Origin: Novosphingobium sp. ST904
GTDB lineage: Bacteria > Pseudomonadota > Alphaproteobacteria > Sphingomonadales > Sphingomonadaceae
Length of the DNA: 49,162 nucleotides
Direction of reading: 5' to 3'
NCBI RefSeq assembly: GCF_001298105.1
Contig: NZ_LGJH01000124.1
Span: 1-49,162, forward strand
Shown here: positions 35,968-43,949 of the stretch, piece after piece
Position numbering within the stretch: position 1 is the stretch's first letter
How the letters are laid out: each line of letters opens with the position of its first letter
Made by a program: the position numbers and the translations under genes
The notes under the pieces: model-generated
What the model saw: only the letters and a program-made list of their open reading frames with translations
The model's database searches: none
What the model was told of the DNA's origin: nothing

Positions 35968-36866
35968 GCTGGCAACCCGACATCGTCATCTATCATGACA
36001 AATGTATCGACGGCTTCACCGCCGCCTGGTGCTGCTGGCGCAGGTGGCCCGACGCCGAATACATCGCTCGCAACTACGGGATGGGCCCGGGGCTGGGCGA
36101 TGCGCGCGGCAAGCATGTACTCATCGTCGACTTCAGCTTCCCGCAGAAAATGCTTGAAGACATGATCTGGCGGCATGGCATCGCCTCGATTGTCATCCTC
36201 GACCATCACAAGACGGCAGAGGCCGCGCTGGAGCCGTTCCGCTTCAGGGAGAACGCGCCTGGCACGATAGCACCCGGCGATATCCCCGGTATGCTCCGCG
36301 ATCTCAATGAGCTCAACGGGCGACCGCCCATTATCGCTCTGTTTGACATGCAACGATCCGGTGCCGGCATGGCATGGGATTTTACGTTCGGTCGCCGGGT
36401 CGGACGTCCGAGCCTCATTGATTTGGTCGAAGCGCGCGACCTTTGGCGCCCCGATCGCGGGGAGCAAGCAGATCACCTTCACCTTGCACTGTCATCAGGC
36501 AACAAGACGTTCGAGCGCTGGGATGCCGTCGCCGAGGGTCTTTCAAATTTCGTGAACATCGGGGCGTCGATCGCCGCCTACCGCGATAGCCTGATCGAGG
36601 AGATCATGGACCGCGCCTGGATGACCGAGATCGATGGCATGCCGGCCGTTACGGTCGATTGCCCGTACTTACTCGTCAGCGAGACGGGGCACAGACTGCT
36701 CGCGAAGTTCCCCCAGGCATCATTCGCGGCACTCCGCGTCGCCGGTGAGAACTCCATCACATTCTCCCTGCGGTCGGAGGACCAGCGCGAGGACGTGTCC
36801 GCGATCGCTTATAAGTTCGGCGGAGGCGGCCACCGCAACGCCGCCGGCTTCCGCGCCCCGCGCTGA
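35964..36866 (+). CDS. DHH/DHHA1-family phosphoesterase
   Basis: 300 residues. The DHH catalytic set is present: YHDKCIDGFTAAW with Asp12 and Asp16, VDFSF with Asp56, and LDHHKT with Asp80-His81-His82. The DHHA1 substrate domain ends with GGGGHRNAAG (about 286-295). The family includes NrnA-type oligoribonucleases, cyclic di-nucleotide phosphodiesterases and RecJ. The short single-domain size suits a nanoRNase or cyclic-dinucleotide phosphodiesterase. Placement just before an Acb2-like gene makes degradation of signalling nucleotides an attractive inference. Confidence 0.85.
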   Translation: MSWQPDIVIYHDKCIDGFTAAWCCWRRWPDAEYIARNYGMGPGLGDARGKHVLIVDFSFPQKMLEDMIWRHGIASIVILDHHKTAEAALEPFRFRENAPGTIAPGDIPGMLRDLNELNGRPPIIALFDMQRSGAGMAWDFTFGRRVGRPSLIDLVEARDLWRPDRGEQADHLHLALSSGNKTFERWDAVAEGLSNFVNIGASIAAYRDSLIEEIMDRAWMTEIDGMPAVTVDCPYLLVSETGHRLLAKFPQASFAALRVAGENSITFSLRSEDQREDVSAIAYKFGGGGHRNAAGFRAPR

Positions 36867-36912
36867 CGAGATCCGCGCCGGCCGGTCGCCGGCATCATCA
36901 CCAGAGGTAGAT

Positions 36913-37152
36913 ATGACCGACGCCATCCACCCCGCACCGAAGGAATTCAGTGCGGACCAACTGCAGATCGACCCCATCTTGCGGTACTTCCATTACAGCC
37001 ATCTGCCGGACAAGCTGCAGGGCGCCTCAAGGCCGTTCTGCGACCTTGCCGGCCACATCGTCGACACGCTTCCCCGCAACCCGGAACGCACCGTAGCTCT
37101 GCGCAAGCTGCTCGAAGCGAAGGACGCAGCCGTTCGGGCGAACGTGCAGTGA
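36913..37152 (+). CDS. Acb2/Tad1-type hairpin-domain protein, anti-CBASS/Thoeris sponge candidate
   Basis: 79 residues with an AGAGG site six bases upstream. The C-terminal half (DTLPRNPERTVALRKLLEAK, then DAAVRA) matches the helical hairpin of the Acb2/Tad1 family, small oligomeric phage proteins that sequester cyclic nucleotides made by CBASS or Thoeris. The N-terminal PILRYFHYSHLPDKLQG and FCDLAGHIV helices also fit the family. It is followed by a 3-bp overlapping gene of the crAss001_48 type. The call is from remembered family pattern; binding has not been shown. Confidence 0.7.
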   Translation: MTDAIHPAPKEFSADQLQIDPILRYFHYSHLPDKLQGASRPFCDLAGHIVDTLPRNPERTVALRKLLEAKDAAVRANVQ

Positions 37153-37352
37153 ACACCCCTCATGTCGAGCGCATGATCGTCGAGGCGCGAGAACTGGCAG
37201 TCAGAAGCTACGCACTCACCACGTTTCTGGAGGGCCAGGTGTTCAGCACGCTCGAACCCACCGATCAGCAACTGCTCCGCGCCCAGTACGCATCCATGGG
37301 CGCCTACCTCACGATCCTGAACCTGCGCATCGCCCGGGCGGGCGCAATCTGA
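37149..37352 (+). CDS. crAss001_48-related small protein
   Basis: 67 residues from a GTG that overlaps the Acb2-like stop. The pattern EARELAVRSYALTTFLEG, then EPTDQQLLRAQYASMGAYL and ILNLRIA matches the short two-helix family named after crAss001_48, frequently beside Acb2-like genes in phages. Its function is unknown. Tight coupling suggests co-production with the sponge candidate. Confidence 0.6.
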   Translation: MNTPHVERMIVEARELAVRSYALTTFLEGQVFSTLEPTDQQLLRAQYASMGAYLTILNLRIARAGAI

Positions 37353-37364
37353 AACCCCAACCAT

Positions 37365-37385
37365 GGCGGGAGCTAGCCTCCCGCC
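37365..37385. terminator. Hairpin after the small-gene cluster
   Basis: GGCGGGAG (37365-37372) and CTCCCGCC (37378-37385) form an 8-bp perfect stem with a 5-base loop, in the 87-bp gap before the next gene. No T-run follows on the plus strand, so it may slow or protect transcripts instead of terminating fully. Confidence 0.45.
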
Positions 37386-37439
37386 TACACGGCGCGGCGG
37401 CCAACTGGGCCCCGCCATGGTCAACCGAGGACCGGCTAC

Positions 37440-37745
37440 ATGCCCCAATTCCCCGACATACAGATAGAAACGTTCTCGGCCGCCGTGACGGCCCTGGGCG
37501 GCCAGACCGTCACCGCGCGGATCCTGGACGTCACCCCGCGCGCCGTCCGGCGCTGGCTGACCGGCGAACGCCCGCTCCATGATGGCATCATGCGCGAAGT
37601 CGGCCGCGCGCTCATCCGCCATGCCGATCACTGCCGCAAACTGGAACGGCAGATCTCGCCCGCCTTCGCCGGCAACCTCACCGAACGCCAGCTTCAGCGC
37701 ATGGGCAAGCCCGACGCCCGCCGCGCCGATCAGAGGAAGGGCTGA
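37440..37745 (+). CDS. HTH DNA-binding protein next to integrase
   Basis: 101 residues with a GAGGA site. FSAAVTALGGQTVTARILDV then TPRAVRRWLTGERPLHDGIM is a Cro/YdaS-like helix-turn-helix at about 13-50. Its place directly before the integrase, separated by 2 bp, is where excisionases and directionality factors sit. That role is inferred. Confidence 0.65.
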   Translation: MPQFPDIQIETFSAAVTALGGQTVTARILDVTPRAVRRWLTGERPLHDGIMREVGRALIRHADHCRKLERQISPAFAGNLTERQLQRMGKPDARRADQRKG

Positions 37746-37747
37746 CC

Positions 37748-39036
37748 ATGGCCAAGATCCGCATCCCCCTCCTGGTCGGGAAGACCAACAAGGCCGGCAT
37801 CACCAGCTGGTACTGGCAACCCAGCAAGACACTGGCCGACGCCGGGTGGAAACCCATATCGCTCGGCAAGGATGAAGGCGCTGCCCTTGCGGCCGCGCGC
37901 GCGGAAACCGCAAGGTCGAAGAATGGAAGGCCGGCGGTGATCGCCCGGCCGGCATCGACAAAAAGCAGCAGAACGGCACGTTCGGCGCGCTGATCGAACG
38001 CTATCGGCGCGAACGGCTGCACGGCGTGAGCGCATCCGGCCGGCCGCTGCTGAAGCCGAACACCGTGAAGACCTACAAGCCCGCCCTCCGCAGGCTTGAG
38101 GAATGGGCTGGCAAGCACCCCGTCGCGTTCGTCACCGCCGCCCGCGTCACTGCCCTGCGCAAGGCGGTGGCCCGGCCGATCGCCGATGGCGGCCTCGGCC
38201 ACGCCGGCGCCCATCACCTGCTGAAAACGCTGCGCCTGGTCATGGCCTTTGCCGAGAGCGAAGACATCATCCCCAAGGGATCGAACCCTGCCACCAGCTT
38301 CGGCCTGGGTGCCCCGCCCTCCCGCAAGGTCATCTGGACGCCTGAAGATGACGCCGCATTCGATGCCGCCGCCTATGACCTTGGCCTGCCCTCGATGGCG
38401 CTCGCGCGCGAGCTGGCGCTGTTCACCGCCCAGCGTGAAAGCGATCTCATCGCCTTCACCGAAGGACAGCTTACCGAACTGGAGATCTTCGATCGCGGCA
38501 CGCGCGAACTGCTGGCGGGCGAAGACGGAAAGGTGATGGGCTGGACCTTCGCCCAGGAGAAGACCAGCGACGACGACGCCGACACCTGGATGGAAATCCC
38601 GATCGAACCGAAGCTCCTGGTCAAGGTGAACGCCGCCCTGCGCCGCAACCGTGCGCGCGATCGCGCGGCGGAACCGCGCCGCCTGCTCTCCTATGTGATC
38701 GTTGATGAGGACAACGACGGGATCCCGTTCAACGAACGCCGGTTCATCCGCCGCTGGAACAAGGTGATAGACCATGCCGTGAAGACAACCGGCCGCAAGA
38801 GCATGGAGAACCTGGTCTGGCACGACCTGCGCCGCACCCGCGTCGTCCGCCTGCGCCGGCGCAAGATGCCCAAGGAAATGATCGCGTCGATCACCGGCCA
38901 CTCCCTCGCCGCGATCGAGGCTATGCTGAAAGTCTACGGCCCGGTAGACCCCACGATCACCGCCGCCGCGATCGCCAGCTCACTGGACACGCCGGCAGCG
39001 ACGCCGATCGCCGACGAACAGGAGAAGAGCGCGTGA
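37748..39036 (+). CDS. int: Tyrosine-type site-specific integrase (one frameshift in this sequence)
   Basis: 429 residues after restoring a base near 37912, where ARAETA hands over to KVEEWKAGGD. The arm-binding N-terminus (MAKIRIPLLVGKTNKAGITS) and SAM-like core (GTFGALIERYRRERLHGVSA, LKPNTVKTYKPALRRLEEWA) precede the catalytic domain: Arg in TAQRESDLIAF, HDLRRTR (H-x-x-R), GHSLAAIE and the Tyr of KVYGP. It catalyses prophage integration and excision. The reading direction, away from the phage early genes toward fcl, places the attachment site just to the right. Confidence 0.88.
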
Positions 39037-39341
39037 CGATTTCGGAAATTGAGAACACGCTGCGGAGCATCCTTTACGGCGAATACTCGTCGCTGCAATT
39101 GAGCTTCAATGATGGCAACGGTCCAAACTACATGACCGTCGCAGAATATCTAGACAGCAGCGCACCAGGCTCCGATCCGGAATGGGCCTCGGAAGAGGAA
39201 AAGGCGAAGGCCATCGCAACGAATTCAATGTGGATGTTGCAGTGGTACCCGGACACCCCAATAGGGTCTTATACCATTGCGGCGTCTACATTGCCCGCAC
39301 TCTTCGACCATCTGGCGGCGATGCGCTTTCTGCGCGGATGA
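39033..39341 (+). CDS. Hypothetical protein downstream of integrase
   Basis: 102 residues from a GTG that overlaps the integrase stop (GTGA). Acidic, alpha-beta (MTISEIENTLRSILYGEYSS, LFDHLAAMRFLRG). It has lower GC and AT-richer codons than its neighbours, like cargo (moron) genes. It is the last phage gene before the presumed attachment site. No family recognised. Confidence 0.6.
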   Translation: MTISEIENTLRSILYGEYSSLQLSFNDGNGPNYMTVAEYLDSSAPGSDPEWASEEEKAKAIATNSMWMLQWYPDTPIGSYTIAASTLPALFDHLAAMRFLRG

Positions 39342-39403
39342 CGCTCAAGTTTACCACGCCCTTGATCGTTCCAACAAAATCCCCAAATAGGACACATGTT
39401 TGA

Positions 39404-39651
39404 AGGAAATTTCCTGAAAACTGGCGGAAAGCCGTAGGTAGGTAATCTTTCTAGGAAACGACCCATGGTGGACCCGTCACCCACTTCATCAGCATAGAGG
39501 ACATCGCCCATCCTCGACCTTCCGATGGGCACTGACCTCACCGGGGGCTCTTGTTGTTCCCGCAGCCCCTGACGCGCCGGCATTCATTGCCGGATTTCCG
39601 ACATGCCGCGAGAGACCTTCGGTGGTATTGTTGCGGCCCGATCATCCAGAA
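39404..39651 (+). ncRNA. Structured noncoding stretch, candidate 6S RNA (ssrS) remnant at the attachment site
   Basis: No protein gene fits the 310 bp between the last phage gene and fcl. It holds a 12-bp palindrome AGGAAATTTCCT (39404-39415), a 7-bp hairpin GCCCATC/GATGGGC around 39506-39530, a GGGGGCTC...AGCCCC stem around 39544-39568, and a CCGGCA/TGCCGG hairpin around 39577-39592. In proteobacteria the 6S RNA gene commonly precedes fcl. A prophage integrated here would leave part of that gene on this side. I could not confirm the 6S core by eye. Confidence 0.35.
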
Positions 39652-40266
39652 ATGGGACTCACGGTGGATTCGTCGCCTCCTCTCTCCCCTACGAGCAAGA
39701 AAATCGCGCTGCGCAAATCGCACCGGGCTGCCCGCGCGGAGCATGTCGCCTCGCTGCCCCAGGGCATGCGCGCGCTCGTGCTGAACCGCCCGCCCGCACC
39801 GGTCGCGGAAATGATACCGGAGGGACTGACCATCGGCCTTTACGCACCGGTTGGCGATGAGGCACCGGCCTTCGGCTGGGCGCGGTGGCTTTCCGAACAT
39901 GGGCGGAATATCGCGCTCCCCTGGTTCGCCGCCCGCGAAAGCGCGATGGAATTTCGCGAATGGGCAAACCCCTTCGACGAGGAACAACTCACCCTGGGGC
40001 CCTGGGGGGCACTGCAGCCCCTCGCCAGCGCCAAGGCCGTGGTTCCGGCCATCCTCGTAGTGCCGCTACTTGCCTTCACGGCGCAGGGTCATCGGCTCGG
40101 CCAGGGCGGCGGCCATTATGATCGCTGGCTCGATGCCAATCCCGACGTTCCCGCCATCGGCCTTGCATGGGATTGCCAACTGGCCGAAACCCTGCCGGTG
40201 GAAGCGCACGACCGGATACTGGATGCCGTGGTAACGCCGACGCGGATCTACGAAGGGGAAATCTGA
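39652..40266 (+). CDS. 5-formyltetrahydrofolate cyclo-ligase
   Basis: 204 residues. The family converts 5-formyl-THF to 5,10-methenyl-THF using ATP. The signature GHRLGQGGGHYDRWL near 145-160 (GxGGGxYDR) is intact, with ALRKSHRAARAEHVASLP at the N-terminus and the terminal DAVVTPTRIYEGEI. ATG at 39652 is chosen over an earlier in-frame ATG because the upstream sequence belongs to the structured RNA region. It is the first clearly host gene to the right of the prophage. Confidence 0.9.
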   Translation: MGLTVDSSPPLSPTSKKIALRKSHRAARAEHVASLPQGMRALVLNRPPAPVAEMIPEGLTIGLYAPVGDEAPAFGWARWLSEHGRNIALPWFAARESAMEFREWANPFDEEQLTLGPWGALQPLASAKAVVPAILVVPLLAFTAQGHRLGQGGGHYDRWLDANPDVPAIGLAWDCQLAETLPVEAHDRILDAVVTPTRIYEGEI

Positions 40267-40268
40267 CC

Positions 40269-40484
40269 TTGCGCGAAACACCGACCTGGCGAATCCCGTT
40301 CGGCGTATTGGGGCTGCTGCTTGTCCTGTGCGCCTACGGGCTGCTGATAGCGCGCTACGTCGCCCCGCTGATGTCGGATTGGCATGTCCTGCTCCAGACC
40401 CCCATCTACCTCTTCATGGGGGTAGTATGGATCATGCCCTTGCGGCGATTCCTGATCTGGATGGAAACCGGGCGCTGGGGATGA
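40269..40484 (+). CDS. DUF2842 small membrane protein
   Basis: 71 residues from a TTG start two bases after the fcl stop, with AAGGGGAAA upstream. Two hydrophobic helices (FGVLGLLLVLCAYGLLIARY and VLLQTPIYLFMGVVWIMPL) and a terminal LIWMETGRWG fit the alphaproteobacterial DUF2842 family, usually next to fcl. The function is unknown. Confidence 0.8.
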   Translation: MRETPTWRIPFGVLGLLLVLCAYGLLIARYVAPLMSDWHVLLQTPIYLFMGVVWIMPLRRFLIWMETGRWG

Positions 40485-40529
40485 TTCCCCGGCGCTTTCA
40501 TTTTTTCCGCATATCGCAGGCAAAAGAAA

Positions 40530-40551
40530 AGGCCGGGATTTCTCCCGGCCT
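40530..40551. terminator. Bidirectional intrinsic terminator between fcl operon and tRNA-Asp
   Basis: AGGCCGGGA (40530-40538) and TCCCGGCCT (40543-40551) form a 9-bp stem with loop TTTC. On the minus strand it is followed by TTTTCTTTTG, so it ends the leftward tRNA-Asp transcript. In the other direction it ends the fcl operon. Confidence 0.75.
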
Positions 40552-40589
40552 CTTTCATGATATTGCTTTCCTCTTCCAGTCAAGGAAGT

Positions 40590-40666
40590 GGCGCGAGTGA
40601 CGGGGCTCGAACCCGCGACCTCCGGCGTGACAGGCCGGCACTCTAACCAACTGAGCTACACCCGCG
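40590..40666 (-). tRNA. tRNA-Asp(GTC)
   Basis: A 77-nt standard cloverleaf with encoded CCA. Acceptor GCGGGTG pairs with CACTCGC, the anticodon loop is CTGTCAC (anticodon GTC), and the T arm reads GCGGGTTCGAGCCCCGT. It is a host gene on the minus strand with its terminator just downstream. Confidence 0.95.
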
Positions 40667-40931
40667 TTCTTGCGGTTGCGTCCGCTTGGGAGGCCGCCCT
40701 CTATGTCAGCACCGGGTGGCTGTCAACGCACTATTCCAGCCCAAGAGAGATTTTTACGACCACGCCGCGACTAGCCTGTGGACAGTTTTGCCGATGGCGC
40801 GATTCAGCCGATGTTTTTGCGATTTTCACCTCTCGAAAACACCTCACGGGTGGGCCGGCCGAAGGAAAACACGCGGAAAAAATTTTGAAACCAGGGCCGA
40901 TCCACCGCCCTGCCGCGTCCCGTGCAAGACG
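40667..40931. other. Intergenic stretch, no gene seen
   Basis: About 265 bp between tRNA-Asp and the DUF1801 gene. Frames here are short or antisense-like. I see nothing beyond probable tRNA promoter sequence and the 3' flank of the next gene. Confidence 0.5.
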
Positions 40932-41528
40932 TCAGGCGTTCCTGCGGGGCTTCTCGTACTTCCAGTTGCGTGTCTTTCCCTCGGCGATCCACTCGGACGC
41001 CTGTGCCATACGCTTGTCCCGCGTGGCGGCAGTCTTCGCTTCGGTGATCCATTCAAGATAGTCGCGGCGCTGGGAGGGTGTGAACCGGCCGAAGGCATCC
41101 TGCGCCTCAGGCGTTGCGGCCAGCAGGGCCGCAAAATCATCCGGCATCGGTATCTCGGGACGAGGCTTGCGTGTGCCGTCGATCCGGAGTGCGGTACCCT
41201 TCTCCAGCACCCGGTCCAGAGCCGCCTGAAGATTCGCGGTCAGCACGGCTTCGTCCGGCAGGTCGGCGATCCCTGTGATTCGCCCGAACTGGCCCATGGC
41301 GTCGCCTTGCCGGCCATCGCCATGAATCACGAACGTGCAATGCGCCTTGAACGCCGCCATCCCGGCCACGTTCTTCCCGCTCACCGTGAAGTGCGGCATG
41401 CCCCACTTGATCGCCTCCTCCGCGCCGGGAAGCACGCGGTGGGCCAGCGCCCGCAGATGTTCGAGGATAGGGCGGGCAAAGTCCGCGGCTCCCTCGATAT
41501 AGTCATCGACGCGCGGATCCCTGCCCAT
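40932..41528 (-). CDS. DUF1801/YdeI-OmdA family protein
   Basis: 198 residues (MGRDPRVDDYIEGAADFARP). The N-terminal DUF1801 domain is marked by EEAIKWGMPHFTVSGKNVAG; the C-terminal bacteriocin-resistance OmdA-type segment is marked by TPEAQDAFGRFTPSQRRDYL and EWITEAKTAATRDKRMAQA. GGGAG lies ten bases before the ATG. Proteins of this architecture are common chromosomal genes of uncertain role, possibly related to stress or bacteriocin tolerance. Confidence 0.82.
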   Translation of the reverse strand: MGRDPRVDDYIEGAADFARPILEHLRALAHRVLPGAEEAIKWGMPHFTVSGKNVAGMAAFKAHCTFVIHGDGRQGDAMGQFGRITGIADLPDEAVLTANLQAALDRVLEKGTALRIDGTRKPRPEIPMPDDFAALLAATPEAQDAFGRFTPSQRRDYLEWITEAKTAATRDKRMAQASEWIAEGKTRNWKYEKPRRNA

Positions 41529-41541
41529 TCCCTTTCTCCCG

Positions 41542-42887
41542 TTACCCCGCAAGAATGAGCGCGGGAGCCTCGATCAGCTTCTTGAGGTCCTGCGCGAAGC
41601 TGGCAGCATCCCAGCCATCTACCACGCGGTGATCGCAGGACATCGAGATATTCATGATCTTGCGCTTCTCGATGCGCTCCACGCCGTCCGCACCCTTCAC
41701 GAACATCGGTCGCTCGACGATGCGGTTCGGCCCGATGATCGCCACTTCGGGACGGTTGATGACCGGCGTGGTCGCCACCCCGCCCATCGGCCCGAGCGAG
41801 GTCACGGTGATCGTCATCCCGAAAGCTCGGACGACCTGGCCGAACCGTCCCGCGCAGCCTGTGCCAGACGGCCGATCTCGGTGGCCAGTTGCCACAAGTT
41901 GCGGTCCTGCGCATCGCGGATCACCGGAACCATCAGCCCCGCCGGGGTCTGCGCCGCCATGCCCAGATGCACCGAGCCGTAGCGCGTCACCACGCCAGCC
42001 TCGTCATCATAATGCGCATTAAGCATCGGATACTTGGGCAGCAGCTTGCAGATCGCGGTGATGAGGAACGGCAGCATCGTCAGCTTCGGCCGGTCGCCCC
42101 GCCCTGCGTTAAGCTGCGCGCGAGTTTCCTCCAGTGCCGTGACGTCGAATTCCTCGACATAGGCGAAGTGGGGTATCTGGCGCTTCGACGCAGCCATATT
42201 CTCGGCGATGCGGCGGCGCAGGCCGATCACGCGCACCTGCTCGTCCTGCCCCTTGCGCCCGGCGGGCTGGAACCCGCCGGAAGCATTGTAGGACAGGAAG
42301 GCGTCGAGATCCGAATGACGCAGGCGGCCATCTTCGGCCGGGCGCACTTCACCCAGATCGATGCCGAGATCGGCTGCACGCTTTCGCACGGCCGGGCTGG
42401 CCATGACCTTGGCGTGGGGGGCAGTCGGTTTTGGCGTGGGCGTGGGTGCGCGGGATTCGACGGGCTCAGCCTGAGCGGGGGCCGGCTTTGGCGTGAGAGC
42501 TGTGGGGGCGGGGACAGGCTTCGCCTCCGGTGCCACCGCGCTTTCCACGCGCGCCACATCGCCAGCATCGGGCGTTTCCACCTCGATCCGCTGCTCGACC
42601 ACTTCGGCCTTCGGCGCAGGTGCACGGTCGACTTCGTTACCCGTGCCTTCGACCTCGATCACCACCAGCGGCGAGCCGATGGCGATCACGTCGCCCGCTT
42701 CGCCCGCGACCTCCACGACCACGCCCGAAACCGGGCTCTCCATCTCGACCGTGGCCTTGTCGGTCATCATGTCGGCCAGGCGGCCGTCTTCCTCGACCGT
42801 ATCGCCGACCTTGACGTGCCAGGCGACGATCTCGGCCTCTGCGATGCCTTCGCCGATGTCCGGCAGGCGGAATGTGAAACGACCCAT
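41542..42887 (-). CDS. 2-oxoacid dehydrogenase E2 acyltransferase, branched-chain type (one frameshift in this sequence)
   Basis: 448 residues across one missing base near 41816. A lipoyl domain with the modified lysine in TDKATVEMES (about 44), a Pro/Ala linker, an E3-binding domain (SPAVRKRAADLGIDLGEVRP) and the catalytic domain with SCDHRVVDG and the LIEAPALILAG end are present. It transfers the acyl group from E1 to CoA. ATG at 42887 has GGAGG and overlaps the E1beta end. The frame shifts between ARSSELSG and MTITVTSLGP inside the core catalytic domain, where a real mutation would disable the enzyme, so an indel error is likely. Confidence 0.9.
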
Positions 42888-42891
42888 CGGA

Positions 42892-43944
42892 TCAATCCTC
42901 CATGAGCCGATCGACCGCCTCGCCAATGCGGACGGGACCGGGGAAATAGGCCCACTCGAGGCTGTGCGGATAAGGCGTGTCAAAACCGGTCACGCGCTCC
43001 ACCGGGGCTTCGAGATGATAGAAGCAGCGCTCCTGCACGAGCGTGACGAGCTCGGCGCCGAAACCGGAAGTGCGGGTCGCCTCGTGTATCACCAGGCATT
43101 TCCCCGTCTTCTCCACCGACTTTTCCACAGTATCGATGTCCAGCGGGACGAGGCTGCGCAAGTCGATGATTTCAGCGTCGACACCCTTCTCGGCCAGCAC
43201 CGCCTCGGCAACGTGGACCATGGTGCCGTAGGTTACGACCGTCAGCGCGGCACCTTCGCGCACCACGCGCGCCTTGCCGAGCGGAATGCGGTAGTAACCC
43301 TCCGGAACCTGGCTCCCGGGCAACCCCTTCCATGGCCGCGAGGGTCGGTCGTAATAGCCGTCGAACGGGCCGTTATAAATGCGCTTGGGCTCGAAGAAGA
43401 TGACGGGATCGTTGTCCTCGATCGCCGCGATCAGCAGGCCCTTGGCATCGTGAGGCGTCGCAGGGATCACCGTCTTGAGACCGGCGACATGGGTAAACAG
43501 GGCCTCCGGGCTCTGGCTGTGGGTCTGGCCGCCGAAGATGCCGCCACCGAAGGGCGAACGCACCGTGATCGGCGCCACGAACTCGCCCGCCGAACGATAG
43601 CGCAGGCGCGCTGCCTCCGAGACGAGCTGGTCGAGGCCGGGATAGATATAGTCCGCGAACTGGATTTCCGGCACTGGGCGCAGGCCATAGGCCGCCATGC
43701 CCACGGCGGCGCCAATGATGCCGCACTCGTTGATCGGCGTGTCGAACACGCGGTTCTTGCCGAACTTCTTCTGAAGGCCCGCCGTCGCGCGGAACACGCC
43801 GCCGAAGTAGCCGACGTCCTCGCCCATGATGACGACATCGGGATCGCGCGCCATCATGATGTCGAGCGCATCGTTGATCGCCTCGATCATGTTCATCGGA
43901 CGGCTTGGCGCGTCGTGGAGGCTGACGGGGTTTTCCTCGATCAT
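42892..43944 (-). CDS. 2-oxoacid dehydrogenase E1 beta subunit, branched-chain type
   Basis: 350 residues (MIEENPVSLHDAPSRPMNMI). Transketolase-type features include VVIMGEDVGYFGGVFRATAG, FDTPINECGIIGAAVGMAAY and, in the C-terminal domain, LRSLVPLDIDTVEKSVEKTG. It pairs with E1alpha to decarboxylate branched-chain 2-oxoacids. It begins 5 bp after E1alpha. The frame is intact. Confidence 0.93.
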   Translation of the reverse strand: MIEENPVSLHDAPSRPMNMIEAINDALDIMMARDPDVVIMGEDVGYFGGVFRATAGLQKKFGKNRVFDTPINECGIIGAAVGMAAYGLRPVPEIQFADYIYPGLDQLVSEAARLRYRSAGEFVAPITVRSPFGGGIFGGQTHSQSPEALFTHVAGLKTVIPATPHDAKGLLIAAIEDNDPVIFFEPKRIYNGPFDGYYDRPSRPWKGLPGSQVPEGYYRIPLGKARVVREGAALTVVTYGTMVHVAEAVLAEKGVDAEIIDLRSLVPLDIDTVEKSVEKTGKCLVIHEATRTSGFGAELVTLVQERCFYHLEAPVERVTGFDTPYPHSLEWAYFPGPVRIGEAVDRLMED

Positions 43945-43949
43945 GGTCC

